Assembly (NCBI RefSeq): GCF_001687475.2
Contig: NZ_CP031611.1
Coordinates: 1,240,001-1,304,000 of the forward strand
Length of the DNA stretch: 64,000 nucleotides
Direction of reading: 5' to 3'
DNA from: Campylobacter hepaticus
GTDB lineage: Bacteria; Campylobacterota; Campylobacteria; Campylobacterales; Campylobacteraceae
Shown here piece by piece: positions 20,038 to 29,706 of this stretch (position 1 is the stretch's first letter; each line of letters begins with the position of its first letter). Made by a program: the position numbers and the translations under genes. The notes under the pieces are model-generated. The model worked only from the letters and a program-made list of their open reading frames with translations. It did no database searches and was not told where the DNA came from.

Positions 20038-23000
20038 ATGAAAAAATTATATTTAAAGTCTAGTGTATACAACACGGGGGGGGTAATGGCTTCTTCCAAA
20101 AAACTTATTTTATCTTTAGCTACTATTTCTTGTTTAAGCTCTTTAGCCCTAGCTCAAATTTATGAAGGTTACACTCATATTAATTCTCATCAAACAAATT
20201 CAAAAACCATAAGTTCTGGTAAAGGTCAAGACAAATCTGGTCTTATTTGGATAGAAAAAATGGCCAATATAAGAGTTAATAACTCACCAGCTATAAATAT
20301 TGAAAAAGATGCTAATATTTACCTTTTTTATAATCAAGGAATCATTCAAGCTCAAGGAAATTATTCTAGTATACAAATAGGAATGGATAATGAATTAAAT
20401 AATGCCACAATAAAGTACTTTTATAATGCAGGAGCTATAGGAGGAAGTAAATTTGGTCTTGCTCTTTATGATAAATTCCCAAAACAAGCTACAATACATC
20501 TTTTTACTAATGAAGGTGTATTACAAGGAAATGAAGCAGGAATATTGATTAGAATTAATATAGATACTTTTAATAATGAACAATATATTTATGCTTCTAC
20601 CAATAACGGTATATGGATAGCACCTAATGTAAATATTAATCATTTTAATAATCAAGGTCTCATATTTGGACAACAAAGAGGTTTAGTTATTAATCAAGCT
20701 AATATAGATACTTTTAATAATAAAGGCATTATAGGAGGTGAAAATAATTCAGGTATTAATTTTAAAGATAAAACTAATATAAATACTTTCACCAATGAAG
20801 GTCTTATATTTCATAATTCACAATCATCAAATTCAAATGAAAATTATGGAATCTATTTTCAAGGAGAAAATAATGGAAAGATACAATTAGATTCTTTTAA
20901 AAACTCAGGTATTATATATGCTTCAAATGGTGATGGTATTTTATTTGAAGGCAAAGATACACAAATAGGAAACTTCATTAATACAGGTATTATTGTAGGT
21001 AATCATAGTAATAGTTCTAATAATGCTAGTGTACTTATAGGAAGACCTGATAAAAACCATGGTAATACTACTATAGATCTTTTTTTAAATGAGGGTCTAA
21101 TAGGAAGTAATATGGCTAAGTATGGGGTTAAGTTTGATAGTGGTAATGATAGCAATGGTGGCAATAACAATCGTCACAAAGCTACAGTCAAACATTTTAT
21201 CAATACTGCTACCATACAAGCTAAAGACACTGCATTGCATTTAAGTAATACTACTATTACTGATTTCTTAAATATGGATACTATTAAAGCTGAAAATGGC
21301 AAAGCCATAGAAACTTTAAAACAAACAAGAATTACTAATTTTATTAATGCTGGGACTATAAAAAGTGAGAGTTCAAGTCAAGAAGCTATTAAGTTTGCAC
21401 ATTCAATTATTGATAATATTCTTAATACAGGAAATATAGAAGGTAAAAAACAAGCTATTATTTTTAATGGTTCAAATGTTAAAAACTTTATCAATAGTGG
21501 GACTATTAAGAGTACTAATAACGATCAAAGTAATGCTATAGAAGTAAATGGTAATAGAACTATTAACAATTTCATTAATAGTGGGACTATTTATGGTAAT
21601 GATACTATTAGATTTAACAAAACAGCAAAAATTAATTATGTTTATAATACAAGTATTATATATGGTGGCAACACAAGTGTACATGTATATGGTGGCAATA
21701 TTGATCATTTTGTCAATAAAGGCATCATTGCCAATGATAAAACTGTAAATTACGGTGCTGCTATAAAATTAGAAAATGGTGGAACCATAAAACATATAAC
21801 CAATACAGGTCTTATAGCCTCCAAAAAAGCTGGCATCTCTGTAACTTATGGTAAGTTTGGTACCATTACTTTAGAAGAAGGTAGTATAGTTTATGGAGAA
21901 CATTTTGGTGTTTGCATAGCACAGTGGCAAAATTTAGATGAACTTATTATAGTTGGAAGCTCTCAAATAGCTAGTGGAATTTATAGTAATCATTATGGAA
22001 TTTTTTTAGGCACAGGATCTCAAGCTTCTAAAATAGAACTAAAAAATCAAGCTGTAGTTCAAGCAAAACAAAATGCGATTAAATTAGAAAATCAAGCTAA
22101 TTTAAGCGGACTTAACATTGATAACTCAACAATAAAATCAGGACAAGAAGCTATTTTAAACGCAAAAGGTAAAATAGCAGATATAAATGTAAATAATGGA
22201 GCATTAATTCAATCATATTCTAATACAGCTATAAGTAATTTAGGAACTATCGATAAAATAACCATAAGTGGAACAAATACCAAAATTATAGGTGATATTC
22301 AAAACAAAGGCACTATAACATCTGGCATAACAATACAAAATGACGCTCAAATACAAGGACAATTAGTCAACGAAGGCACCATAAAAGCTGATGCTAATGG
22401 TAAAAGCAGAAAACGCCGCTCCCTTGATGAAAGCCAACAAAGTGATGAAGAAAGCAAAGCAGCTATTCTTATAAAAGAATCAGGACAAATCACTTCAACT
22501 AGTGGTAAAGCTGGCATAATAAACAAAGATAAAGGAAAAATAGAAGGTAATATCATAAGCAAAAGTTCAAATACCATTAGCCTAGATAATCAAAATGGTG
22601 CCACCATAAGTGGAGGTATAACAAACTCTGGCTCAGGCACCCTAATGCTTAATAACTTTGGCTCTATAGGAACAAATACTGATGGCTATAACATAAGCAA
22701 TGAAGGAAGTGGTAGTGTTAATATCACTTCTTGGACTATACGTACAGGAAGTAATAATAAACTCCAAACCCTTACAGTAGGAGGAAAAAGTGCTAATTCT
22801 GTTATGGTTGGAAACCTTATAGTTGATCAAGGTAATCTTAATATGGATGAACTTAATGATATTAAAAATCTTGTTAAGGGAGTAAGTTTAAATAATATAA
22901 AAAAAATAAAAACTAATGGTGGTGGAGAAATGATATTAAACTATGATGCTTTAAGTGGAAAAATCTCTACAGACTTTAATCTTAATGCTTCTATTATAGG

Positions 23001-24024
23001 AGCAAGCTTTAGATCTTTAAATGCTTCTAGCATTAAAAGAAATGCTTTTGTAGATGGCTTAATGAATAATATGAATTTAAGTTTAACTTTTAATCCTAAT
23101 CATTTTAATCTTAATACTAATCTTACTTTTAATGAAGATAATTTATATGCTAGTATTAATGATTATATACAAAGTGATATACAAACTTATACTCATGATA
23201 ATATTAAAGAACATGCCTTAGTTATACTACCTTATTTTTCTTCTCAAAGTGTAGAACTTTCTTTAAATGAAAAAAGTAAAGGACATATTAAAGGTAATAT
23301 ACTTGCTTATTCTACCTTAAAAGAAAGTGGAACTTATAGTTTTTATGCAGGTTATGAAGATACTAAGATGAACTCTTATTATTTTGATGTAAAAAACCGT
23401 ACTTATTATACAGGTATAAAATATTTTAATACCTTATTTTATACAGACAATAATCAAGAAGTCTATATTAAAGCTCAAGCTAAAGCAGCTTTTATTAAAA
23501 ATGAGTTCTTAAAGAAAATAGCCAATAATGAAGCTAGTGCTAATCCTAATGCTTATACTTATGGAGGAGGTATAGATTTAGGAATGAATTTTATCTTAGG
23601 ATCTCATATGCTTACTCCTCAAATAGGTTTAGGTTATGAAGGATCTTATATGCAAGCTTATAGTATAAAAGATATTAAAGGTAGGGCTAGTGTACAAAAA
23701 GGAGAAAGAATATATAAAAATATCAATAATCTTTTTTCTACTAAGGCTAGCTTTGCTTATTTTAAAGACTGGTTACCTTATTTAAAGACTTCTATAGAAT
23801 TAGGAGCTAAACTTTATATGAATACTACTATACATACTAAAGCACGCTTTGGTACTATTAAAGTAGAAGATGAAATAAACTTAGCAAGAATACAAAGATT
23901 TGCAAATGCTTCTTTAATACTGCCTTTAAATCAAAGCTTTATTATGAGTATGAATTATAATGCTCAAAATAGTAAAGATGCTACTACTCATACTGCTTAT
24001 GCTCAATTTAGTTATTTGTGGTAA
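20038..24024 (+). CDS. CapB-like autotransporter, copy 1 (phase-variable start)
   Basis: Type Va autotransporter of 1328 codons. A signal peptide (SKKLILSLATISCLSSLALA, cleavage expected before QIYEGY near residue 40) is followed by a roughly 1000-residue passenger made of beta-helix-like repeats of the type FxNxGxI (FINSGTIKS, FINAGTIKS, HFNNQGLIFG). The C-terminal 280 or so residues form the beta-barrel and end AQFSYLW, with a terminal aromatic. A basic site RKRRSL lies near residue 791. The start ATG 20038 is followed by a G8 tract (20076-20083) that is in frame here; ATG 20086 just after it could also initiate and keeps the signal peptide. From 20092 it is the same as copy 2. Confidence 0.88.
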   Translation: MKKLYLKSSVYNTGGVMASSKKLILSLATISCLSSLALAQIYEGYTHINSHQTNSKTISSGKGQDKSGLIWIEKMANIRVNNSPAINIEKDANIYLFYNQGIIQAQGNYSSIQIGMDNELNNATIKYFYNAGAIGGSKFGLALYDKFPKQATIHLFTNEGVLQGNEAGILIRINIDTFNNEQYIYASTNNGIWIAPNVNINHFNNQGLIFGQQRGLVINQANIDTFNNKGIIGGENNSGINFKDKTNINTFTNEGLIFHNSQSSNSNENYGIYFQGENNGKIQLDSFKNSGIIYASNGDGILFEGKDTQIGNFINTGIIVGNHSNSSNNASVLIGRPDKNHGNTTIDLFLNEGLIGSNMAKYGVKFDSGNDSNGGNNNRHKATVKHFINTATIQAKDTALHLSNTTITDFLNMDTIKAENGKAIETLKQTRITNFINAGTIKSESSSQEAIKFAHSIIDNILNTGNIEGKKQAIIFNGSNVKNFINSGTIKSTNNDQSNAIEVNGNRTINNFINSGTIYGNDTIRFNKTAKINYVYNTSIIYGGNTSVHVYGGNIDHFVNKGIIANDKTVNYGAAIKLENGGTIKHITNTGLIASKKAGISVTYGKFGTITLEEGSIVYGEHFGVCIAQWQNLDELIIVGSSQIASGIYSNHYGIFLGTGSQASKIELKNQAVVQAKQNAIKLENQANLSGLNIDNSTIKSGQEAILNAKGKIADINVNNGALIQSYSNTAISNLGTIDKITISGTNTKIIGDIQNKGTITSGITIQNDAQIQGQLVNEGTIKADANGKSRKRRSLDESQQSDEESKAAILIKESGQITSTSGKAGIINKDKGKIEGNIISKSSNTISLDNQNGATISGGITNSGSGTLMLNNFGSIGTNTDGYNISNEGSGSVNITSWTIRTGSNNKLQTLTVGGKSANSVMVGNLIVDQGNLNMDELNDIKNLVKGVSLNNIKKIKTNGGGEMILNYDALSGKISTDFNLNASIIGASFRSLNASSIKRNAFVDGLMNNMNLSLTFNPNHFNLNTNLTFNEDNLYASINDYIQSDIQTYTHDNIKEHALVILPYFSSQSVELSLNEKSKGHIKGNILAYSTLKESGTYSFYAGYEDTKMNSYYFDVKNRTYYTGIKYFNTLFYTDNNQEVYIKAQAKAAFIKNEFLKKIANNEASANPNAYTYGGGIDLGMNFILGSHMLTPQIGLGYEGSYMQAYSIKDIKGRASVQKGERIYKNINNLFSTKASFAYFKDWLPYLKTSIELGAKLYMNTTIHTKARFGTIKVEDEINLARIQRFANASLILPLNQSFIMSMNYNAQNSKDATTHTAYAQFSYLW
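20076..20083 (+). repeat. G8 homopolymer within the 5' end of autotransporter copy 1
   Basis: Eight consecutive G between AACAC and TAATGG. Poly-G tracts of 8 or more are the classical slipped-strand phase-variation elements of Campylobacter. With eight G the reading frame from ATG 20038 continues into the signal peptide (ON); seven or nine would shift it. Confidence 0.85.
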
Positions 24025-24077
24025 AAGAATAAGGTATTAAAAGAATAAAGTATAGCTTTAAAAGCTATGCTTTGTTT
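20092..24077 (+). repeat. 3986-bp inverted repeat, arm A
   Basis: Starts at TCTTCCAAA in codon 19 of autotransporter copy 1 and ends TTTGTTT after its terminator. The reverse complement of 29707-33692 has equal length (3986 nt), identical predicted protein, identical shadow frames and identical flanking terminator bases; I found no difference by reading. The arms diverge abruptly at both ends. Confidence 0.9.
24047..24073. terminator. bidirectional terminator, autotransporter copy 1 / ppk
   Basis: AAAGTATAGCTTT pairs with AAAGCTATGCTTT (one G-U pair) and is followed by GTTTTTT on the plus strand and preceded by an A-rich stretch that gives T's on the minus strand. It lies between the converging autotransporter and ppk genes. 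The same hairpin is present in arm B at about 29711-29737. Confidence 0.7.
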
Positions 24078-24078
24078 T

Positions 24079-26163
24079 TTAATTTTCCTTAAAAAGCTTA
24101 GAAGCTAAATGTGTTGCACGACTTTGATCTGTATCTTTTTTTAAAGTTTTGTAAATTTGGCTTACGTATTCTTCTAGAATTTTTTGAGAATTGATACTTT
24201 TATCTAAAAGAGGTATTTTTTTGTATTGTGCATTGTTTTTAAGTTCGTAAGCTAAAACATTATCACTAAGTTGTAAACGTAAAAATTGTGCTAATTTAGC
24301 CTTACTTCTTTCATCATATATAGGCGTCATTAATTCTAAACGGCGTTCTAAGTTTCTTGGCATCCAGTCTGCACTTGAAATAAAATAATTTGGCGTAGTA
24401 TGTTTAAAATAAAACACTCTAGCATGTTCTAAGTATTTTCCTATAATACTTCTAACACGTATATTTTTACTGTATTTTTCATCAGGTTTTAAACAACAAA
24501 TTCCACGTATAATAAGATCAATTTGCACTCCTTGCATACTTGCTTTATAAAGAGCTTGTATGATATCACTATCTACTAAAGAATTCATTTTAGCAATAAT
24601 TACACCTTCATTTTTCTTACTTGTTTCAATATGTATCATTTCTAAAACTTTTTCTTTGATTTGATTTGGACTCATACAAAGGGTTTGAAGACGTCGGTTT
24701 TTACTAAAACTAGATAATATATGAAAGAAACTTGTTGTATCTTTTGCAAATTCGCTTTTACTTGTAAAATAACTTATATCAGTATAAATTTTAGCACTGC
24801 TTGCATTGTAATTTCCTGTACTTAAATGCATATAAAATTTAAGTTTATCCCCTTGTTTGCGTATAACTTGAGAAACTTTAGCGTGAACTTTAAAACCTGT
24901 AATACCATAAATCACATGTGCCCCAGCATTTTCTAAAGCTTTTGCCCAGTGAAGATTGTTTTCTTCATCAAAACGTGCTTTTAACTCTACCATAACAGTA
25001 ACTTGTTTTCCATCGCTTGCTGCATCAATTAGTGCTTGGACTATATTAGAGTTTTTTTCTACCCTATAAAGTGTCATCCTTATAGAAATAACTTCAGGAT
25101 CTTTGCTTGCTTCTTTTATGAATTTATAAACAGGATCAAAACTTTCAAAAGGCTGTATAATGAGTATATCTTCTTTTTCTACTGCATCAAAAATAGATAA
25201 ATTTTTATCAAAAGGAGGTAGAGTTTTAGGTGTATAAAGAGGATTTAAAAGATGAGTAAAGCTTTTGTTATTTACGATTTGCCAAAGACCAGCAAGATTA
25301 AGTAAAATAGAGTACTCATAAACATCTTTATGAAAAATTTTCATGTGAGTATTAAGAAATTCTACGATTTGTTCATCTGCGTTTTGTTGGATTTCTAATC
25401 TTACAAAAGCTCCTTTTCTACGAAGTTTTAAACCTTGCTCTAAAATCATCATAAAATCATCTGCTTCCTCTTCTTCTATAACCATATCAGCATTTCTAGT
25501 TACTCTAAAAGCAGCTGAAGCAAGAAGTTTATAACCAGGAAAAATTTCTTCTGCATGTTGATGAACTATACTTTCTATAGGTACATAAGTATTAGGATTA
25601 ACCTCATAAAATCGTGGCAAAACCCTTGGTATTCTAACCATACCAAATTTAACAAGTTCAGGATGGGCTTTATCACAAATTTTTACTGCTAAAGAAAAAG
25701 AAAGATTGTTTAAATGTGGAAAAGGATGAGTTGCATCAACAGCTATTGGAACTATGACTGAAAAGATATTGGAAAAAAAATACTCATCGCATTTGCGTTT
25801 TAAATTGCAATCTAGTTTTTCATAATGTTTGATAAAAAGATTTTCTTTTTCTAATTGATTTGTGATTTTATTGAAAAAATACTCCACTAATGTTTTTTCT
25901 TCATGCAAATATTTTCTTATAGCTTTTAATTGTTGTAAAGGAGTCATTTCATCACTATTGCTTGCATTAACTCCAGCTGAAAAAAGTTGTTTTAAGCCAG
26001 CCACACGTATCATGTAAAATTCATCTAAATTAGTACAATATATAGCTATAAATTTAAGTTTCTCTAATAAAGGTAAATCTTTACAACATTGGTCTAAAAC
26101 ACGAGAATTAAAGCGAAGCCACGAAAGTTCACGATTTATAAACATATCAGGACTTGTTTGCAT
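24079..26163 (-). CDS. ppk: polyphosphate kinase
   Basis: Makes polyphosphate from ATP at the membrane; needed for stress survival in Campylobacter. 694 residues, normal length. Visible are the N-terminal [15 protein letters not shown], the phosphohistidine region [11 protein letters not shown] with HLSTGNYN, and the phospholipase-D-like second His motif (LEHARVFYF). It lies inside the inverted-repeat loop. ATG 26163 is preceded by AGGAAAT. Confidence 0.96.
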   Translation of the reverse strand: MQTSPDMFINRELSWLRFNSRVLDQCCKDLPLLEKLKFIAIYCTNLDEFYMIRVAGLKQLFSAGVNASNSDEMTPLQQLKAIRKYLHEEKTLVEYFFNKITNQLEKENLFIKHYEKLDCNLKRKCDEYFFSNIFSVIVPIAVDATHPFPHLNNLSFSLAVKICDKAHPELVKFGMVRIPRVLPRFYEVNPNTYVPIESIVHQHAEEIFPGYKLLASAAFRVTRNADMVIEEEEADDFMMILEQGLKLRRKGAFVRLEIQQNADEQIVEFLNTHMKIFHKDVYEYSILLNLAGLWQIVNNKSFTHLLNPLYTPKTLPPFDKNLSIFDAVEKEDILIIQPFESFDPVYKFIKEASKDPEVISIRMTLYRVEKNSNIVQALIDAASDGKQVTVMVELKARFDEENNLHWAKALENAGAHVIYGITGFKVHAKVSQVIRKQGDKLKFYMHLSTGNYNASSAKIYTDISYFTSKSEFAKDTTSFFHILSSFSKNRRLQTLCMSPNQIKEKVLEMIHIETSKKNEGVIIAKMNSLVDSDIIQALYKASMQGVQIDLIIRGICCLKPDEKYSKNIRVRSIIGKYLEHARVFYFKHTTPNYFISSADWMPRNLERRLELMTPIYDERSKAKLAQFLRLQLSDNVLAYELKNNAQYKKIPLLDKSINSQKILEEYVSQIYKTLKKDTDQSRATHLASKLFKEN

Positions 26164-26360
26164 TCATTTATTTCCTTTTCTATCGTTATTTTATCAAAGT
26201 ATAAAGCAACAGTTTTATTTGTTTTGGTTAATTAAGAGTAAATATATCTTTAAAATTTTATTAAATTTATCTGTGTTAATATTATAAAAAAGTGATTTTT
26301 TAAGAAATTTTATATAAGTCTTATTTAGGGTTTAAAAATAAACAGCTAAGGAGGATGATT

Positions 26361-26851
26361 TTGAAAAAATCTTGGAATCTTTTGAATATTTTTTTATTCT
26401 ACTTTTTGTCTTTTTTGTGTTAGCTTTTTATACCTTTTACAATGCTAAAGGTTTTTCTTATTTAAGTGATGCAAGTTTATCTTGCAACAATTGTCATATT
26501 ATGAACGAAGTTTATAATCAATACTTAAGTTCACCACACTCTTATAAAAATGATTTAAAAGTTAGGGCAACTTGTATTGATTGTCATTTGCCACATAGTG
26601 TTTTTTCTAAGTGGATAGCAAAAGCATAAAGTGGTTTAGAGCACGCTTATGCTTTTACTTTTAAACTTGATGAACTTCCTACTCATTTAAGTGCAAGTCC
26701 AAAAAGTAAAAAAATGATACAAGAAAATTGTATGCGTTGTCATGAAGATTTTGCTAAAACAGCGATCAATCCTACAACAAATCAACATGTAAAAAAATCA
26801 CTAAATTGTACTTCTTGTCATAAAGATGTTGGACATAAGCATGGATTTTAA
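26361..26851 (+). pseudogene. nrfH: NrfH, tetrahaem electron donor to nitrite reductase, broken twice
   Basis: NapC/NirT-type membrane-anchored cytochrome that passes menaquinol electrons to NrfA. The Shine-Dalgarno AAGGAGG (26348-26354) fits TTG 26361 (MKKSW), but that frame stops early; one added A at 26376-26377 gives MKKSWKSFEYFF and joins the good frame. That frame then meets TAA at 26627-26629 (expected Gln) and resumes SGLEHAYAFTFKLDELP to 26851. Haem sites CNNCH and CIDCH lie before the stop, CMRCH and CTSCH after it. Two independent lesions argue for a true pseudogene. Confidence 0.88.
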
Positions 26852-26864
26852 CTAAGGAGAGAAT

Positions 26865-28685
26865 ATGAAAAAAAATATTTTGCGTTTGGGTATTGTTATG
26901 GTATTTTTATTTATAGGGGCACTTGTATGGCTTAATCATGATATTAGTTTAAAAAAACAAGATCAAATAAATAAAAACATTCTTCAAGCAAGTGCTGATT
27001 TTTCTTTACTTAGTGATGATAATCCTAGTTTTGAAGAATGGGGAAAAGTCTTTCCAGATCACCTTAAAATGTATTTAGAAAATAAAGAAGAACAAGCTCA
27101 AGCTACAGAGTTTGGGGGCAATTTGTCTTATTCAAAACTTATTCGTTTTCCTCAATTAAGTCTGTTTTGGGCAGGCTATGCTTTTAGTATAGATTTTAAT
27201 GAAGAACGCAGGCATTTTTATAGCTTCATAGATCAAATGGACACAGCAAGAAATCATAAAGATTTTCTAAATTCTCATGGAGTTACTTTTCAAGCTCAAC
27301 CAGCAGCTTGTATGAATTGTCATAGTGGATGGGCTCCATGGCTTATAAAAAATATTGCTAAGGGTGATTTTGTGGCTTTTAATTCTACTAATTATTGGAC
27401 CATGGTTAAAAATATCCACGATTTAAAAGATGAAACAAAAAATTCTTTAATACATGCACAAGCTCATGGAGGTAAAAAAATGGGTATAACTTGCGCTGAT
27501 TGTCACAATAGTGGTGATATGGGTTTAAGGATTAGCCGTGTAGCAGCCATTAATGCTTTGCTTGCTAGAGGCTATGAAAAAGATCCTATTTATGGTATTA
27601 AAGCTAGTAGAGAAGAAATGAGAACCTTAGTATGCTCACAATGCCATGTTGAATACTATTTTAAACCAACTCAAGAGCAAGTTAATGTAATGGGAGAAAG
27701 CATTATGGATGATAGTTCTAAAAAATGGTGGGATGGTACTTATAAAACTTATGATGAGCATGAATTTTGGAGGGATGCTAATAAAGCTAAACAAATACAA
27801 ACTAAAGGTATCATTTTAACATTTCCTTGGAATGAACGGAAAAAAGACAAGCCTTTTAGAATAGAAATGCTAGATGATTATTATGATAAAATTTATGATA
27901 TTTTTAGTGCAGATTTTATCCATAAACTAACAAAGGCTCAAATTATTAAAATTCAACATCCAGAAAGTGAACTTTATAGTGGTAGTGTACATGCTGCTAA
28001 TGGAGTAAGTTGTGCTGATTGTCATATGCCCTATATTAGACAAGGGGCTAAAAAAATTTCTTTGCATAATCTTAGCTCACCTTTAAAAAACATCAATGCT
28101 GCTTGCAAAGCTTGCCATCAACAAAGTGAAGAATACTTAAAAGCGCAAGTACATGATATACAAAAATCAATCGCATATAAACAAAGAACTGCTGAATATG
28201 CTTTAGCTAGCTTTATTATAGATATTAAAAAATTGCGTGATGAATTAGCCAGCATGGAAAAATTTCAAACTCAAGGAAAAATTGATGATAAAAAAATCAA
28301 TGAAGAACTTAAAGAAATTTTATCATTACACCGTAAATCTCAAATGAGAGTAGATTTTGTAAATGCAGAAAATTCAACAGGTTTTCATAATCCGCGTGAA
28401 TCTTCAAGAATACTTTTACAAGCTATAGATATGGCTAAAACAGGACAAATTAAACTTATAGAACTTGCTAATGCTAATAATATTGCTAATTTTAAAACTT
28501 CTCATTTAGGTTTTAAAGACATGCAAAAATTAAATCCTGGAGAGCTTTATTATCAATTTGATATGAATGGATATAAGGCAAAACAACGTTATTATATAGA
28601 TGAAAAAGTTAACATCAAGCCACCAAAAGAACTTTTAGAATATGATAAAAAGCTTACACCTTATGAGTATAAAATACTAGATTAA
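26865..28685 (+). CDS. nrfA: cytochrome c nitrite reductase NrfA
   Basis: Periplasmic pentahaem enzyme reducing nitrite to ammonium. 606 residues with an N-terminal membrane/signal segment (LGIVMVFLFIGALVWL) and five CxxCH sites: CMNCH, CADCH, CSQCH, CADCH and CKACH. As in C. jejuni NrfA, the active-site haem uses CxxCH instead of the E. coli CxxCK. It starts 13 nt after the nrfH remnant with AAGGAGAGA upstream and is intact, although its normal electron donor is broken. Confidence 0.95.
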   Translation: MKKNILRLGIVMVFLFIGALVWLNHDISLKKQDQINKNILQASADFSLLSDDNPSFEEWGKVFPDHLKMYLENKEEQAQATEFGGNLSYSKLIRFPQLSLFWAGYAFSIDFNEERRHFYSFIDQMDTARNHKDFLNSHGVTFQAQPAACMNCHSGWAPWLIKNIAKGDFVAFNSTNYWTMVKNIHDLKDETKNSLIHAQAHGGKKMGITCADCHNSGDMGLRISRVAAINALLARGYEKDPIYGIKASREEMRTLVCSQCHVEYYFKPTQEQVNVMGESIMDDSSKKWWDGTYKTYDEHEFWRDANKAKQIQTKGIILTFPWNERKKDKPFRIEMLDDYYDKIYDIFSADFIHKLTKAQIIKIQHPESELYSGSVHAANGVSCADCHMPYIRQGAKKISLHNLSSPLKNINAACKACHQQSEEYLKAQVHDIQKSIAYKQRTAEYALASFIIDIKKLRDELASMEKFQTQGKIDDKKINEELKEILSLHRKSQMRVDFVNAENSTGFHNPRESSRILLQAIDMAKTGQIKLIELANANNIANFKTSHLGFKDMQKLNPGELYYQFDMNGYKAKQRYYIDEKVNIKPPKELLEYDKKLTPYEYKILD

Positions 28686-28696
28686 AAATCATTTTT

Positions 28697-28722
28697 AAGT
28701 CCTATATCTATAGGACTTTTTA
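28697..28722 (+). terminator. rho-independent terminator after nrfA
   Basis: AAGTCCTATA (28697-28706), TC loop, TATAGGACTT (28709-28718), then TTTT. Perfect 10-bp stem 12 nt after the nrfA stop. Confidence 0.85.
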
Positions 28723-28766
28723 AAATTTATACAGATTTATATCAAATTCACATTCACTTCATTTTT

Positions 28767-28799
28767 ATTTTATCAAAATATATAAAATTTTGATAAAAT
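28767..28799. promoter_or_regulatory. 13-bp perfect inverted repeat upstream of the PepSY-type gene
   Basis: ATTTTATCAAAAT (28767-28779) and ATTTTGATAAAAT (28787-28799) with a 7-nt spacer, ending 12 nt before ATG 28812. Position and symmetry suggest an operator or a leader hairpin that would hide the ribosome-binding site. It does not match a canonical Fur box closely; the binding factor is unknown. Confidence 0.45.
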
Positions 28800-28811
28800 A
28801 AAAGTAATAAA

Positions 28812-29366
28812 ATGATAAATAAAAATAAATTATTTAGACAAATCCACATTTATCTTAGTTTGTTTTTCTTACCTTGTGCTCTTATGTTTGCTTTAAGTGG
28901 TATAGCATATATTTTTAATATCAATCAAAATGTAGGTTTAAAGGTTGAAAGATTTTATTTAGATCAAAGTGTAGAACCAGGTAAAGAAAGAGAAGCTTTA
29001 TTAGAGTATTTACAAGTTAATAACTTAAAAATACCTTCTAATACAAATATTATTAAAAGTAAAGACAGGGGCATAACTATAGGAGGGATACACTATAGTG
29101 CAAATATTTCTAAAAATGGTAAAAATGAATATTATATTACTTTAAAAACCCGATCTTTTTTAGGAGATATGATCATGTTGCATAAAGATAAAGGAGCTTG
29201 GTATTTTTCTGTACTTAGTGTGGCTTTTGGTATAGCTTTGTTGATACTTTATCTTTCAGGATTAATTATCGTTTTCTTTGCAAGTAAAAAAGATAGGATA
29301 AAACAATTGATAGTTTTACTAATGGGATTTGCTATAACTTCGTTTTTAGCTTATCTTAGTCTTTGA
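28812..29366 (+). CDS. PepSY-associated membrane protein
   Basis: 184 residues: an N-terminal membrane helix (IYLSLFFLPCALMFALSGIAYIF), a periplasmic loop of about 90 residues, then two further helices near the end. The RQIHIYLSLF start and GxIxxLHKD-like MIMLHKDKGAWYFSVLS resemble PepSY-TM proteins that sit next to nrf or iron-uptake genes. C. jejuni has a membrane-protein gene in the same place beside nrfA. Function unknown. Confidence 0.75.
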   Translation: MINKNKLFRQIHIYLSLFFLPCALMFALSGIAYIFNINQNVGLKVERFYLDQSVEPGKEREALLEYLQVNNLKIPSNTNIIKSKDRGITIGGIHYSANISKNGKNEYYITLKTRSFLGDMIMLHKDKGAWYFSVLSVAFGIALLILYLSGLIIVFFASKKDRIKQLIVLLMGFAITSFLAYLSL

Positions 29367-29426
29367 TTTTCTTTATTTTAAGCTAGGAATTATATATTTT
29401 TAGTATAATTATAGCTTAGTTTATTA

Positions 29427-29516
29427 GGACAGATGGGTGAGTGGCTGAAACCACACCCCTGCTAAGGGTGCAGATCTTAACGGGTCTCGAGGGTTCAAAT
29501 CCCTCTCTGTCCGCCA
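29427..29516 (+). tRNA. tRNA-Ser (GCT)
   Basis: 90 nt with acceptor GGACAGA/TCTGTCC, discriminator G and encoded CCA (29514-29516). Anticodon stem CACCC/GGGTG with loop CTGCTAA, so anticodon GCT. The long variable arm typical of serine tRNAs is present. A TATAAT at 29404-29409 is the likely -10. The gene lies inside the invertible interval next to arm B. Confidence 0.95.
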
Positions 29517-29706
29517 GTTAAAACTTTTAATTTTTATCTTCATAAAAATTCTAAGTCAATTAAAATTCCTTTTTACTCTTTATATAATCTTTAATCAATT
29601 AAGATTTAAATTTAAAATCTTATCATTAAATCTTATAAATAAAGATAAGCTTTAAAGTTTTAAAAGAGTTTTTAAGACTTTTTATTAAAAACTAAATGCT
29701 TTATAT

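Noticed and set aside
21472-22830. Several antisense frames within the autotransporter genes (mirrored at 30954-32312)
   Set aside because: They are shadows of the repetitive passenger coding sequence and have no initiation signals.
26372-26629. A complete short NrfH starting at TTG 26372
   Set aside because: The start is 17 nt from the Shine-Dalgarno and the product would hold only two of four haem sites; the remaining sites follow in the same frame after the TAA.
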